A stretch of 64,000 nt of DNA from Streptomyces sp. NBC_01451 (GCF_036227485.1 NZ_CP109479.1:3162001-3226000); one strand, 5' to 3'; positions 1 through 8,895 are shown, counted from the stretch's first letter. Numbers and translations are program-made. Notes: generated from the sequence alone by a model not told the origin.

Positions 1-534
1 ATGGAGGACGGTCCCGTCGGCGACCTCACCGGCCAGCCGCAGCGATCGTGGCCCGGTGGCCCCGGCGAGAAGGGGCAGCCCCGGCTCGGGCGGCCAGCCG
101 AGGCCGACGTCGTCAAGCTTCACGTACCGCCCGTCGACGGTGACCCGTTCACCGTCGAGCAGTGGGCGCAACGCGAGCAGATACTCCCGCAACAGGGTAA
201 GCGGCGACGCGACACGTGCCCCGACCTGCCCCATCCAGTCCTGCACACCGTGCCCGAGGCCGAGGATGGCCCGCCCCGGGAACAGACGGTGCAGGGTGGC
301 GGCCTCCATCGCGGTCAGAGCGACGTTCCGGAGGGGTACGGGGAGCAGGCCGACACCGACTCGAACACGTTCGGTCCAGGCAAGGGCAGCCGCGGCGGCG
401 GAGACACCGCCTTCGAGGAAACAGTCCTCCCAGAGCCACAGTTCCTCGATCCCGGTGGCATCGGCGAGTCGAGCGACGGCACGCAGCCGTTCGGGCGGGA
501 GCTGGGGGCGGAAGACGACGCCGAGGCTGGTCAT
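1..534 (-). CDS. LLM-class (luciferase-like) oxidoreductase, C-terminus cut by the window edge
   Basis: Read leftward from the ATG at 534, 178 codons stay open to base 1, so the gene is partial. The N-terminus (MTSLGVVFRPQLPPERL) and the segment GRAILGLGHGVQDWMGQVG are typical of luciferase-like TIM-barrel flavin or F420 oxidoreductases. A Shine-Dalgarno GGAAGG sits 4 nt before the ATG. It lies 203 bp downstream of the pilus operon on the same strand and may be a separate transcript; that gap holds no other supported gene. The family suggests an F420- or FMN-dependent redox enzyme; the substrate cannot be inferred. Confidence 0.8.
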   Translation of the reverse strand, partial: MTSLGVVFRPQLPPERLRAVARLADATGIEELWLWEDCFLEGGVSAAAAALAWTERVRVGVGLLPVPLRNVALTAMEAATLHRLFPGRAILGLGHGVQDWMGQVGARVASPLTLLREYLLALRPLLDGERVTVDGRYVKLDDVGLGWPPEPGLPLLAGATGPRSLRLAGEVADGTVLH

Positions 535-737
535 GGGGCCTTCCTATCGAGCGCGGCAGCGCAGTACAACACCATTACTGGTGCCGGCCACCGCTGCTGA
601 CACGCTCGCACCGGAGGATCACGACGCCCCACCGAAGGCGCGTGACTCGGCGAGCCGAAACCGAGTGAGGCAATCGGCCTCGGGAGGTGCGGTCTGCCGC
701 GTCCAGTCAGCATGGGAAGGACGCACAGGATTCGGCC

Positions 738-1364
738 TCACTCCCCCTTCTGGAACGTCACCTCCACGCGCCGGTTCTTGCGCCGGCCCTGTTCCGAGGA
801 GTTGTCGGCGATCGGGTAGTCCTCGCTGTAGCCGCGTACCTGGAAGGTGACGTCCGCGCCGAGGCTGGCGGCCAGTTGGTCGTGGACCTGCTCCGCGCGG
901 TTCTTGGAGAGGGTCAGGCCGTGGGCGTACGAGCCCAGGTTGTCGGTGAAGCCGAAGACCCTGACGGTCGTGGCCTTCTGGGCCTTGATCTCGTCCGCGA
1001 TCGCCTGGATGCGGGAGTTGGCCTCCGGGTTGAGCTTTGAGCTGTCCTTCGGGAACAGGACCTCCGCCTGGAGCGCGAACGTCACGTTCTCGTTCGTCTC
1101 CACTCGGCGTTCCTCGCCGCCCATGTCCTCCACGACCGACTTGATGTCGAGGACCTTGGCCGGGGCGAGCGTGGCGCCGTCGGCCAGCTTCAGGCCGGGG
1201 CTGTTCGGGTCCACTTCGGGGGGTGGAGATGTGGTGACGCTGCCCGGGGGTGCGCTCGGGTCGTCGTCGTCAGCATGGGCTACGGGGGCAGCCAGGGTGA
1301 GGGTGACCAGGACTGCCAGCGCCGTGAGGGTGGTTGCGGTGGGGCAGTGAGTGCGGGGCAGCAC
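738..1364 (-). CDS. Secreted OmpA-domain protein of the tad locus
   Basis: The GTG at 1364 is chosen because it lies 2 nt after the upstream stop and is followed directly by a signal peptide (about residues 1-30, ending PVAHA). This gives 208 aa; the longer open frame would run into the upstream gene. The C-terminal half is an OmpA/MotB peptidoglycan-binding domain, with a TVRVFGFTDNLGS strand and a LSKNRAEQVHDQL helix. As the last gene of the pilus operon it may anchor the apparatus to the cell wall, but that role is inferred from the domain and position only. Confidence 0.85.
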   Translation of the reverse strand: MLPRTHCPTATTLTALAVLVTLTLAAPVAHADDDDPSAPPGSVTTSPPPEVDPNSPGLKLADGATLAPAKVLDIKSVVEDMGGEERRVETNENVTFALQAEVLFPKDSSKLNPEANSRIQAIADEIKAQKATTVRVFGFTDNLGSYAHGLTLSKNRAEQVHDQLAASLGADVTFQVRGYSEDYPIADNSSEQGRRKNRRVEVTFQKGE

Positions 1365-1366
1365 GA

Positions 1367-1966
1367 CTATTCGCCCCCAGAGATCTCGATGGATGCCGGG
1401 GGCATGCCGCCGACCTGGAAGTCGACCTTGGCGGTATCCGTGGGAGGCGCCGGGAACTGCGCGAACCACTGGGTTGTCTCACCTTCGCTGAGACCGCCCT
1501 CGAACCTCGTGCACAGGCAGCGGCCTTCGGTGTCACGCAGGACCAGGTACTTCTTCTTGCCGGTCTGATCGACCAGGCTGGCCCCGGCCATGGACCCGCC
1601 GTTCTTGGACAACTCGCGCTCGTCGCCACGCCAGTTGCCCACGGACCAGGCGCTTCCCGTGCCGTTGGTCACTGTGCCTTCGACGGTGACGAACCCACCC
1701 TCGTCACGCTCGGCTGAGGCGATCGTGAGCGTCACACCGTTCTCGCCCTTGACCTCGGCCAGCACCGTCTCCGGCTCGGGGGCCTTCGACTCCTTGTCCG
1801 CGTTGTCACTGTTCGCACTCTTGGTCTGCGAAGGGGCCGAGGACGCCCCGCCATTGTCGGAGTCGTCACCTCCCCCACCGCAGCCGGCCACCGCGAGAAG
1901 CAACCCGGTCGTAATCGCCAGTGTCGACAGCGCCCTGCGGCTCTTCTTGGTGCGCCGGAAATCCAT
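1367..1966 (-). CDS. Lipoprotein of the tad locus, function unknown
   Basis: This 199-aa protein has a basic N-terminus (MDFRRTKKSRRALS), a hydrophobic stretch and a lipobox (LLLAVAGC) with the acylated Cys near residue 29. A long Ser/Asp/Glu/Lys linker follows. The C-terminal part resembles an extracytoplasmic beta domain, with a conserved Cys pair in GRCLCTRFEGG. It starts 15 nt after the TadG-like stop with a GAGAGGAAG Shine-Dalgarno and ends 2 nt before the OmpA start, so it is cotranscribed. It was not recognised as a named family; a surface role with the pilus is inferred from context. Confidence 0.8.
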   Translation of the reverse strand: MDFRRTKKSRRALSTLAITTGLLLAVAGCGGGGDDSDNGGASSAPSQTKSANSDNADKESKAPEPETVLAEVKGENGVTLTIASAERDEGGFVTVEGTVTNGTGSAWSVGNWRGDERELSKNGGSMAGASLVDQTGKKKYLVLRDTEGRCLCTRFEGGLSEGETTQWFAQFPAPPTDTAKVDFQVGGMPPASIEISGGE

Positions 1967-1981
1967 CGGTACGGCTTCCTC

Positions 1982-2590
1982 TCACTCGGCCAGATGCACA
2001 GCGAACAGCACGGACGCGTCGGGCAAGTCGTCCGGGTCGAAATCTACGGGGTCGATGTTCACGATCTGGCCGTCGCAGTCCAGCACGATCGGCTGCGTGG
2101 GATCCGCGGCAGGGTCGAAATCACAGCGAGGCTGGATGACGGCGATGGCATCGGCCTTGGCGTGCATGCCCTCCGTGCCCGGAATGATCGACGCGCCAAC
2201 CGTGTTGATGGTCTCCACGGCGACGCGGAACCCCGGGTATCCGTCCATCACGACAGGTTCTGCGCCACCCTGGACAGTTGAGCCGTTCTCGGCAGCCAGT
2301 GCCTGTGCGGCCTCGGTCGCCCCGGCACCCGGTGGATCCTGACCGTTCAACCAATCGAGCCAGTCGTCACCCTGTCCGATCGCGCCCGTCAGGGCTTCCA
2401 CCAGTTCGTCACGGGCGTCTTGTGCCGCCGCCAACGCAGCAGCGTCTGCCGCGGATTGAGCTCCATTGCGGACAGACGCTGCTTGAGCGAAAACGAAGAA
2501 CGCGACGGCGGCGAAGAGCAGAATCCCCGTCAGCCAGATATAGATGGGCAGAGTCTGGCCTCTGTCGCTCGAAAAGTGCGCGGAGGTCAG
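1982..2590 (-). CDS. TadG-like pseudopilin/pilus assembly protein, apparent CTG start
   Basis: The protein begins LTSAHFSSDRGQTLPIYIW. A hydrophobic helix (LTGILLFAAVAFFVFAQAA) follows, then an Ala-rich helix typical of TadE/TadG proteins and a variable extracellular domain of about 130 residues. No in-frame ATG, GTG or TTG lies near this N-terminus. The CTG at 2590-2588 overlaps the pilin TGA as CTGA, imitating the usual ATGA/GTGA coupling, so it was taken as the start (202 aa). The processing-like site G/QTLPIY lacks the Glu seen in the sister pseudopilins. Confidence 0.75.
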   Translation of the reverse strand: MTSAHFSSDRGQTLPIYIWLTGILLFAAVAFFVFAQAASVRNGAQSAADAAALAAAQDARDELVEALTGAIGQGDDWLDWLNGQDPPGAGATEAAQALAAENGSTVQGGAEPVVMDGYPGFRVAVETINTVGASIIPGTEGMHAKADAIAVIQPRCDFDPAADPTQPIVLDCDGQIVNIDPVDFDPDDLPDASVLFAVHLAE

Positions 2591-2787
2591 CCTCCGATGA
2601 CGTCCTGGACGGCGTTGAGGATGGCGTCCGAGATCAACCCGTCCAGCCCCAACCCGTCGATCAGCGTGAAGATCCCCGCAATGATGATCATGAGGCCCGC
2701 GTACTCCACGAACCCGGCCCCCGCGTCCCGCCCCTTCCCCCGCATCCGGGAGGCAACGATCCGCATCCACCTGTTTGTCTTCAGCAT
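2587..2787 (-). CDS. Flp/Tad major pilin precursor
   Basis: This is a 66-aa protein with a basic leader, then G-AGFVEY matching the Flp cleavage motif G/XXXXEY (cut after Gly23, Glu at +5), then a hydrophobic helix (LMIIIAGIFTLI). Size and motif fit a type IVb pilin processed by a prepilin peptidase. The ATG at 2787 has GGGAAGG about 8 nt upstream; longer starts lack one. It is translationally linked to the TadG-like gene through a CTGA overlap. A 108-bp gap upstream may carry its own promoter. Confidence 0.85.
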   Translation of the reverse strand: MLKTNRWMRIVASRMRGKGRDAGAGFVEYAGLMIIIAGIFTLIDGLGLDGLISDAILNAVQDVIGG

Positions 2788-2856
2788 GGCTTGCGCCTTC
2801 CCGCCCGACACCACTACCGACCTCAGCACAGTATGTGAGACACCGCCTACTGCGCG

Positions 2857-2872
2857 TGGGCCCATGGGCCCA
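2857..2872. promoter_or_regulatory. Perfect 16-bp palindrome upstream of the pilin gene
   Basis: TGGGCCCATGGGCCCA is its own reverse complement. It lies in the 108-bp gap between the response regulator stop and the pilin start. Downstream on the minus strand, TACTGT could be a -10 element. An operator for pilin expression or a processing hairpin are both possible; no factor can be assigned. Confidence 0.35.
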
Positions 2873-2895
2873 ACTTCCCTCCGCAGCACGCCCCA

Positions 2896-3720
2896 TCACT
2901 CCCACCCCTCCCGAGCCGTACCCAGCCACCGAGCGATCGCTTCGCTCCGCGTCGTGCTGTGCAGCTTTGCGAAGATGCGGTTGATGTGGTTCTTGACGGT
3001 CTTCTCGCTGATGAAACAGGTGGCGGCGATCTGCTGGTTGTTCACGCCGGCGGCGATGAGATCCATGACCTCCACCTCCCTTGAACTCAGGCCGAAGTCC
3101 GGTCGGTTGCGGTTGCGCGCGGCGAGTGTCGTCGCTTGGCCGAGCCGGGTCTTTGGAGTCTGCCGCAACGATGCCATAAGCGGTTGCAGATGCGAAGAGC
3201 TTTCGGTCGGTTCGTAGGAAACACCGAGTGAATCCTCGGCACCCGGACCAGGAGCACCTGGAACGGGCGGAGTTCTCGGAATCTTCGGGACCGCAGAGGC
3301 ATGCGGGGTCCTCGACGGCTGTGTCACGACCCGCGACCCGCGTCCCACCGCCCGTACCGCCTCCGTCAACTCCTCTGTCGTGAAGCCTCCGTGGACCAGA
3401 TAGCCTGATGCGCCCCTGTGCAGTGCCTGCCTGACCACTTCCGGTTCGCTGCTGTACGTCAGCATCATCACCGGGGCCAGCAGGGCCAGTCGGGGGAGTG
3501 CGGTCAGGCCGTCGGTGCCTGGCATGCGTACATCCAGCAGGACCACGTCAGGGTGCACTCGCTCCGCCGCCGACACCGCTTCGGTGCCGTTCGACGCCTC
3601 CGCGACCACCTCCATGTCCGGGTGACCGCTCAGCAGCGCCGCCAGTCCCGCCCGTACTACTGGGTTGTCGTCCGCGACCAGCACCCTCAGCAGGTCCCGC
3701 TGCCGTTCATCTGTGGACAT
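2896..3720 (-). CDS. NarL/LuxR-type response regulator in the tad operon
   Basis: This 274-aa protein has an N-terminal receiver domain with the acidic pair Asp17/Asp18 and phosphoacceptor Asp63 (VVLLDVRMPG). A Pro-rich linker of roughly 70 residues follows, then a LuxR helix-turn-helix (SSREVEVMDLIAAGVNNQQI and EKTVKNHINRIF). It overlaps the 3' end of the kinase gene by 14 bp, so the two form a coupled two-component pair. Its position between tadC and the pilin suggests control of pilus genes. The linker is unusually long for this family. Confidence 0.92.
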   Translation of the reverse strand: MSTDERQRDLLRVLVADDNPVVRAGLAALLSGHPDMEVVAEASNGTEAVSAAERVHPDVVLLDVRMPGTDGLTALPRLALLAPVMMLTYSSEPEVVRQALHRGASGYLVHGGFTTEELTEAVRAVGRGSRVVTQPSRTPHASAVPKIPRTPPVPGAPGPGAEDSLGVSYEPTESSSHLQPLMASLRQTPKTRLGQATTLAARNRNRPDFGLSSREVEVMDLIAAGVNNQQIAATCFISEKTVKNHINRIFAKLHSTTRSEAIARWLGTAREGWE

Positions 3721-5134
3721 GGGATGCGGCCTCCTTCTGTCGGCGGGGCCGGGGAATGTGGTCGAGTCCGGGTGGCGTCACGTCCACGCGGATCTCCGTG
3801 CCGCCCTGCTCACCTCGGCCCACGTGAATCACCGCCCCCAGCGACCTCGCCCGTTCGACCATGCCGAGCACGCCGAAGTGGCCTGATCTGGCCGCCTCTT
3901 CGAGGTTCAGGGGGCCGGGCAGGCCCACTCCGTCGTCCCGGATGCGGAGGGTCACGCACTCTCCCGAGGCGGTCGCCTCCAGCGTCACCCTGGTCGCGTT
4001 CGCGTGCCTGCGCGTGTTCTCCAGTGCCTCCGACACGATCGCCAGAAGGTGGTGTGCCGTCCGGTGCGGGAGGGCGCCGATCCGTGCGGTGCTCGTCGCC
4101 AGGCTCGTACGGATGCCCGTGTTCCGCTCGAACTCCGTTGCCCTCCGGGCCAGTTCCGCGATCAGGTCCACGTCCGGCGACGTCAGGTCCGTGTGGTGAC
4201 GCAGGTCCTTCAGGAGGTCGCGGGACTCCGTTGCCGCTCGGCGGGCGGCCGAGGCCACCAGGGTCGCGTTGCGCCCCACCGTCTCCGGGTCCGTGCCGTC
4301 CTTCGCCGTCGCCGATGTCGCCAGGGCCTGCGCCGCAAGTGCCAATCCGTGCAGGGTCTTCGTGACCGAGTCGTGCATCTCCCTTGCCAGGCGCGCCCGT
4401 TCCGACTCCACCGCCTCGGCCACCGCCAGCCGGGAGTTCGCCTCCGCCAGTGCCTCGCTCGCCGTGCCGAAGCGGAACATCAGGTTGCGCAACGTGACGC
4501 CGATGATTCCGGCACCGACGCAGAAGCCCGCTATGAGGAGGGTGCTGGTGCCTGTGCCCGGCCGGTGTTCCCAGGCCCGGAAGACCGTGAGGAGCACCAC
4601 CAGTTGCAGGCCCGTGAAGACGCCGGAGCCGCGCCAGCCGTAGAGGAGGCCGGCGAGAAGAGGGGTGCAGACCGTGGCGTAGGCGAGGGGGGAGGCCGGG
4701 GACGCGGTGAGGAGGAGTATCGCCGCGAACGTCAGGTCCGCCGCCATGAGAGTGGGGTGGGCCAGGAGGCGCGGGGCCAGACGGTCCCAGTCGCGGTACA
4801 TGGCGTACGAGGCGGTGATGCCCAGGACCGCCGCCGCCAGGACCGCGTAACGCGGGGGCCCTTCCGCGGTGTTGGTCATCGCGAAGGGGGTGCCGAGGGC
4901 CAGCATCGTCATGCGTACCGCGAACGCCTGGCGGCACAGGGCCTGCAGGGCGTTCAGTTGGAGGCGGATGGTGGCGGGGGCCGGGGCGTCGTCGGCCAGG
5001 TAGCCGGCGGTCGGGTCGTAGCCCCGGACCCGGCTCCGGATCCGGTTCCCGTACCGACTCCGGTTCCGGTTCCGGCCCTGTCGTCCCTCGGGTTGCTCTG
5101 CCTTCGTGCCTCTCATCGGCCGCACCGCCCTCAA
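3707..5134 (-). CDS. Sensor histidine kinase (HisKA_3/NarX type) in the tad operon
   Basis: The TTG at 5134 overlaps the tadC stop as TTGA; an ATG at 5116 is the alternative start. The frame gives 475 aa. The N-terminus is rich in Arg and Asn, encoded by a short repetitive tract (about 5026-5090). Several membrane helices occupy about residues 70-215, followed by a dimerisation helix with phospho-His254 (REMHDSVTKTLHG) and a HATPase domain (SEALENTRRHANA, DDGVGLPG, HFGVLGMVERA). It is the partner of the adjacent response regulator. The signal sensed is unknown. Confidence 0.92.
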   Translation of the reverse strand: MRAVRPMRGTKAEQPEGRQGRNRNRSRYGNRIRSRVRGYDPTAGYLADDAPAPATIRLQLNALQALCRQAFAVRMTMLALGTPFAMTNTAEGPPRYAVLAAAVLGITASYAMYRDWDRLAPRLLAHPTLMAADLTFAAILLLTASPASPLAYATVCTPLLAGLLYGWRGSGVFTGLQLVVLLTVFRAWEHRPGTGTSTLLIAGFCVGAGIIGVTLRNLMFRFGTASEALAEANSRLAVAEAVESERARLAREMHDSVTKTLHGLALAAQALATSATAKDGTDPETVGRNATLVASAARRAATESRDLLKDLRHHTDLTSPDVDLIAELARRATEFERNTGIRTSLATSTARIGALPHRTAHHLLAIVSEALENTRRHANATRVTLEATASGECVTLRIRDDGVGLPGPLNLEEAARSGHFGVLGMVERARSLGAVIHVGRGEQGGTEIRVDVTPPGLDHIPRPRRQKEAASHVHR

Positions 5135-6021
5135 CGTCCCAGAATGGAGCCGAAGTTCGTACCCGAGCCGAGGAACATGCCCGTCGCGATGAGGATCATC
5201 GTTGCCGGGAGCATGAACACCAGGGTGACGAGGGTTGCCTTGGGGATCGTCTTCGCGGCGCGGCGACGGGATTCCTGGGCGTCCGTGCGGCGCATGTCCG
5301 CGGCGATCTGGATCAGGGTCTCGGCGATCGGGGAGCCGAGTTCCTCGCCCTGCTGGAGCGCCGAGACGAACTGGGCCACCTGTTCGCTGGAGTTGCGCTT
5401 GCGGAGCTGGTCGAAGGCCTGGCGGCGGCTGACGCCCATGTCCATCTGGCGGAGGGTGATGCGGAGTTCGTCGGCCCAGGGACCCTCGTACTTCTCCGCG
5501 ACCCGGTCCAGGGCCTGGCGGAAGCCCAGGCCCGCCGAGACCACGACCGCGAGCACGTCCAGGAAGTCGGGGAGTGTGCGGTCGATGACGTCCTTGCGTT
5601 CCCGTACCGCCTGCCAGATCGCCGCGTCCGCGGCCGTCACTCCGAAGGCGAACGTGATGACCGCGAGGACCAGTTGACCGTTGCTGAGGAAGATCAGGCC
5701 GAGGAGGATGCCGAAGGTGAAGTAGACCGCCCGGCGGGCCGCGTAGCGGGTGATGGTGAGGCCGCCGGGGTTCCCCGCCATGTCGATGCGCAGGCGTTTC
5801 GCGTCGACCCGGCGGGGGCCCATCAGGCGTAGGACGAGGGGGGCGAAGCGCATGCCCATGCGGTCCACCGCCGAGTCGGCCTTCGAGACCCGGGTGCCGC
5901 CCACCTCCAGGGCGAGGAGCAGGTCGGAGGGGAGTTTGGCGTCGGCTCGGATCATGCGGATGCCCAGCAGGACGCCCGCGACGGCGATCGCCATCACCAA
6001 GGCCAGTAGCAGTGGCAGCAT
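5131..6021 (-). CDS. tadC: TadC-like inner-membrane platform protein (type II secretion F domain)
   Basis: The 296-aa protein has an N-terminal membrane helix, two central helices and a C-terminal pair around a T2SSF domain (LPDFLDVLAVVVSAGLGF, SALQQGEELGSPIAETL). It pairs with TadB to form the membrane platform on which the CpaF ATPase acts. The ATG at 6021 was chosen; a GTG at 6033, 5 nt after the tadB stop, is also possible. Its stop overlaps the kinase start by 4 bp. Confidence 0.9.
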   Translation of the reverse strand: MLPLLLALVMAIAVAGVLLGIRMIRADAKLPSDLLLALEVGGTRVSKADSAVDRMGMRFAPLVLRLMGPRRVDAKRLRIDMAGNPGGLTITRYAARRAVYFTFGILLGLIFLSNGQLVLAVITFAFGVTAADAAIWQAVRERKDVIDRTLPDFLDVLAVVVSAGLGFRQALDRVAEKYEGPWADELRITLRQMDMGVSRRQAFDQLRKRNSSEQVAQFVSALQQGEELGSPIAETLIQIAADMRRTDAQESRRRAAKTIPKATLVTLVFMLPATMILIATGMFLGSGTNFGSILGR

Positions 6022-6038
6022 CCGGTCACTCACTCCCC

Positions 6039-6980
6039 TCAGACTTCGATCTTGCCCAGGCGGCGGATGACGAAGAAGCCGACCGTGTACAGGCCCAGGG
6101 AGAGGAGGATCAGGCCCTGGCCGAGGCCGGACCCGGTCACCTTCTCCAACGCGCCCTCGTTCGAGGAGTTGATGAGGAGGAGGGAGCCCAGGCCCAGGCA
6201 AGGGACCGTGAAGGCCGTCGCGTTGACCTCCGACAGCATCGTGCGGACCTCTCGGCGCGTCTCCTTGCGGTCCTCAAGGGTCTGGGTGAGGTTGCGCAGG
6301 GAGCTGACCACCGAGCCGCCCGCCTTGTTGGCGAGGATCAACGTCGTCACCAGAACCACCAGTTCGCGGGACGGCAGGCGTTCCGCCAGTTCTCCCAGTG
6401 CGTCGTCGACCGTCCGGCCCATGGTCAACTGGTCGGCGACCCTGGCCAGTTCCTCACCCGCCGGGGCCTCCAGTTCCTCCGCCGCCATCGCCAGCGCCGT
6501 ACGCAGGGCGAGGCCGGCCGCCGTGGCGTTGGCCAGCAGGCGTGCCACGTCCGGGAGTTGGTTGATGAACGCCTCGATGCGTTTCTGGAGCTGCCAGTTG
6601 AGGAAGATCGCCGCGCCCCAGATCGTCACCAGCGCGGCGATCGGGCCGAAGAACGGGGCCAGCACGGTGGCCGCCAGCAGCCACAGCGCGACGCCGACAG
6701 CGGCGACGTACGTGAAGAACTCGCCCGCCGTCAGGTCCAGTCCGGTCGCCGAGAGGCGGAGGTGGATCGTGCGGCCGAGGCGGGTGCGGCGCAGCCTGCG
6801 GTCGAGGGCCGCGAACCGGCGTACGCGACCGGCCGCCGTACGCAGGGCACCGCCGCCGGCCAGGCGGTCTTCCAGTGCCTGGCGCTGGGCGCGACCGGTG
6901 GCGTACGTGTGCACGCCCGCGACCGCGAGCGTGCCGCACAGCATGGTGGCGCCCAATGCCAGCGGGACCGAGTTGTTCAT
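6039..6980 (-). CDS. tadB: TadB-like inner-membrane platform protein (type II secretion F domain)
   Basis: This 313-aa protein has an N-terminal helix, a hydrophobic pair near residues 90-130 and a C-terminal pair. The T2SSF core reads INQLPDVARLLANATAAG and LILANKAGGSVVSSLRNL. The start is ATG with GGAG 9 nt upstream. It lies between cpaF and tadC in the usual order. With TadC it should form the platform for pilin extraction and assembly. The 100 bp between it and cpaF hold no other gene. Confidence 0.92.
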   Translation of the reverse strand: MNNSVPLALGATMLCGTLAVAGVHTYATGRAQRQALEDRLAGGGALRTAAGRVRRFAALDRRLRRTRLGRTIHLRLSATGLDLTAGEFFTYVAAVGVALWLLAATVLAPFFGPIAALVTIWGAAIFLNWQLQKRIEAFINQLPDVARLLANATAAGLALRTALAMAAEELEAPAGEELARVADQLTMGRTVDDALGELAERLPSRELVVLVTTLILANKAGGSVVSSLRNLTQTLEDRKETRREVRTMLSEVNATAFTVPCLGLGSLLLINSSNEGALEKVTGSGLGQGLILLSLGLYTVGFFVIRRLGKIEV

Positions 6981-7080
6981 GGCTGCTCGCTCCGCACAGT
7001 CGTCGTAGTCACCCTCATGGCCGCCCTCGGCGCCGTCCCCGGAGCCGTACGCATGGTGGTCCTTGTGTTCGTCCGGGTCG

Positions 7081-8427
7081 TCATCCGATCGCCTGCCTCG
7101 AGTCCAGTACGTCGAGTACCTCGGCCACTCCGAACGCCGGTGGCAGCGATTCGTTCGCCAGGTACAGCTTCTCGGCGACCTGGCGGGGCACCGGGAGGTG
7201 TTGGAAGTAGCCCTGGGCGACGCGGTCGGGGCCGGTCGGGCGGGTGACGTAGCGGGAGACGGTCACGATGCGGAACTGTTCGCGGCCGTGGGACACCAGC
7301 AGGGCGATCTCCGCGATCCGGCGGGTGCCGTCGACGTGGCGGGCGAGTTGGACGACCACGTCGACCGCCGAGTTGATCTGGTCCTTCAACGCCTCGAAGG
7401 GGATCATGACTTCGGACATCGAGCCCAGGGTCTGCAGGCGCATCAGCGCGTCCTCCGCCGAGTTGGCGTGGACGGTGGCCAGGGAACCGTCGTGGCCCGT
7501 GGACATCGCCTGGAGCATGTCGAGGGTCTCGCCGCCTCGGACCTCACCGACGATGATGCGGTCGGGGCGCATGCGCAGGGAGTTGCGGACCAGGTCGCGG
7601 ATGGTGATCTGGCCCTTGCCCTCCACGTTCGGCGGGCGCGATTCGAGGCGGATCACATGCTCCTGCTGGAGCTGGAGTTCGGCCGAGTCCTCGATGGTGA
7701 TGATGCGTTCGTGGGAGGGGACCAGGCCGGAGAGCGCGTTGAGAAGTGTCGTCTTGCCGGTGCCCGTGCCGCCGCTGACGATGACGTTGAAGCGGGCCCG
7801 GACGAAGGCGGCGAGGAGCATCAGCATCTGCTCGTCCAGTGAGCCGAGGCCGATCAGCTCCGGGAGCGTGTAGGCGCGGGGGAAGCGGCGGATGGTGAGC
7901 GTCGGGCCGGTGAGGGACAGCGGCGGGATGATGACGTTGACGCGTTCGCCGGTGGGCAGTCGGGCGTCGACCATCGGATTCGACTCGTCCACACGCCTGT
8001 TGACCGTGGAGACGATCCGCTCGATGGTCTGCATCAGCTGCTCGCTGGACGCGAAGCGCATGGGGAGCTGCTCGACGCGTCCTGCCCGTTCCACGAAGAT
8101 CGAGTCGGGGCCGTTGACCATGATCTCGGTGATCGACGCGTCGGCGAGGAGCGGTTCGAGCACGCCGAGGCCGAGGGCTTCGTCGACCACTCGCCGGATG
8201 AGCTGGGAGCGTTCGGCGGAGGACAGGACCGGGCCCTCACGGCTGATGATGTGGCCGAGGACGCGTTCCAGCCGGACACGGCGTTCCGCTGCCGCGAGGC
8301 TGGACATCTCCGCGAGGTCGATCTCTTCGAGGAGCTTGGCACGGTAGACGGCGACGAGGTGGCCGTCCTCGCGCGCGGTTCCGTTGCCGTTGTCGTCGGC
8401 GGAGGCTATGCGGGAGCGCAGGCTCAT
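7081..8427 (-). CDS. cpaF: CpaF/TadA-type secretion ATPase
   Basis: This 448-aa ATPase has the CpaF N-terminal domain, Walker A GGTGTGKT at residues 219-226, Asp box and Walker B (RIIVGEVRGGETLDML) and the His box (GHDGSLATVHANSAEDALMR). It is the hexameric motor of Flp pilus assembly in the cytoplasm, acting on the TadB/TadC platform. Length is normal and every catalytic motif is present. It lies between the TadE gene and tadB. Confidence 0.95.
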   Translation of the reverse strand: MSLRSRIASADDNGNGTAREDGHLVAVYRAKLLEEIDLAEMSSLAAAERRVRLERVLGHIISREGPVLSSAERSQLIRRVVDEALGLGVLEPLLADASITEIMVNGPDSIFVERAGRVEQLPMRFASSEQLMQTIERIVSTVNRRVDESNPMVDARLPTGERVNVIIPPLSLTGPTLTIRRFPRAYTLPELIGLGSLDEQMLMLLAAFVRARFNVIVSGGTGTGKTTLLNALSGLVPSHERIITIEDSAELQLQQEHVIRLESRPPNVEGKGQITIRDLVRNSLRMRPDRIIVGEVRGGETLDMLQAMSTGHDGSLATVHANSAEDALMRLQTLGSMSEVMIPFEALKDQINSAVDVVVQLARHVDGTRRIAEIALLVSHGREQFRIVTVSRYVTRPTGPDRVAQGYFQHLPVPRQVAEKLYLANESLPPAFGVAEVLDVLDSRQAIG

Positions 8428-8469
8428 GGTCTCTGTCTCAACTCCTCTCGATTGATTGCCGGTGCACGG

Positions 8470-8895
8470 TCAGTCGTCCTGGTCGTTGGGCATGGTGGCG
8501 GAGGCGTCCAGGTCGAAGTCGCCGAAGATCGGGATGATCGCGGGCACGTGGACGACCACGGTGGCGGTCGTGGTGTCGCCGGCGCCCAGCGGTGCGTCCA
8601 CCTCCGGATCGAGCCAGTCGCTGACGGAGGCGACTCCGGCCGCCACCCCGTCGCCGTCGAGGGAGGCGGTCCGTGCCGCCGCGCGGGCTCCCGTACCGGC
8701 CTGGCTGAGGCCGTAGCCGATCAGGCCGAGCTGGATGCAGGCCAGGCCGATGAGGATGAGGATCGGGAGGAAACCGGTGAACTCCAGGATGGAGGAACCC
8801 CGGTCCCCGCCTTCCCGGACGCGGTTCGCAAGTCGGCCCTGAAGGCTTCCCGTCCCCGTCGTCGTCCCCGTCGTCGTCCTCGTCGTCGCCCTCAT
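8470..8895 (-). CDS. TadE-like pseudopilin
   Basis: This 141-aa protein starts with a Thr/Gly low-complexity leader (MRATTRTTTGTTTGTG), then RGSSILEF, matching the G/XXXXE(F/Y) processing motif, then a hydrophobic helix (TGFLPILILIGLACIQLGL) and an Ala-rich helix. The C-terminal domain is acidic. Its ATG overlaps the stop of the ATPase-pseudopilin fusion as TGATG (1 nt shared), so the two are translationally coupled. TadE proteins are minor pilins processed by the prepilin peptidase. Confidence 0.88.
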   Translation of the reverse strand: MRATTRTTTGTTTGTGSLQGRLANRVREGGDRGSSILEFTGFLPILILIGLACIQLGLIGYGLSQAGTGARAAARTASLDGDGVAAGVASVSDWLDPEVDAPLGAGDTTTATVVVHVPAIIPIFGDFDLDASATMPNDQDD

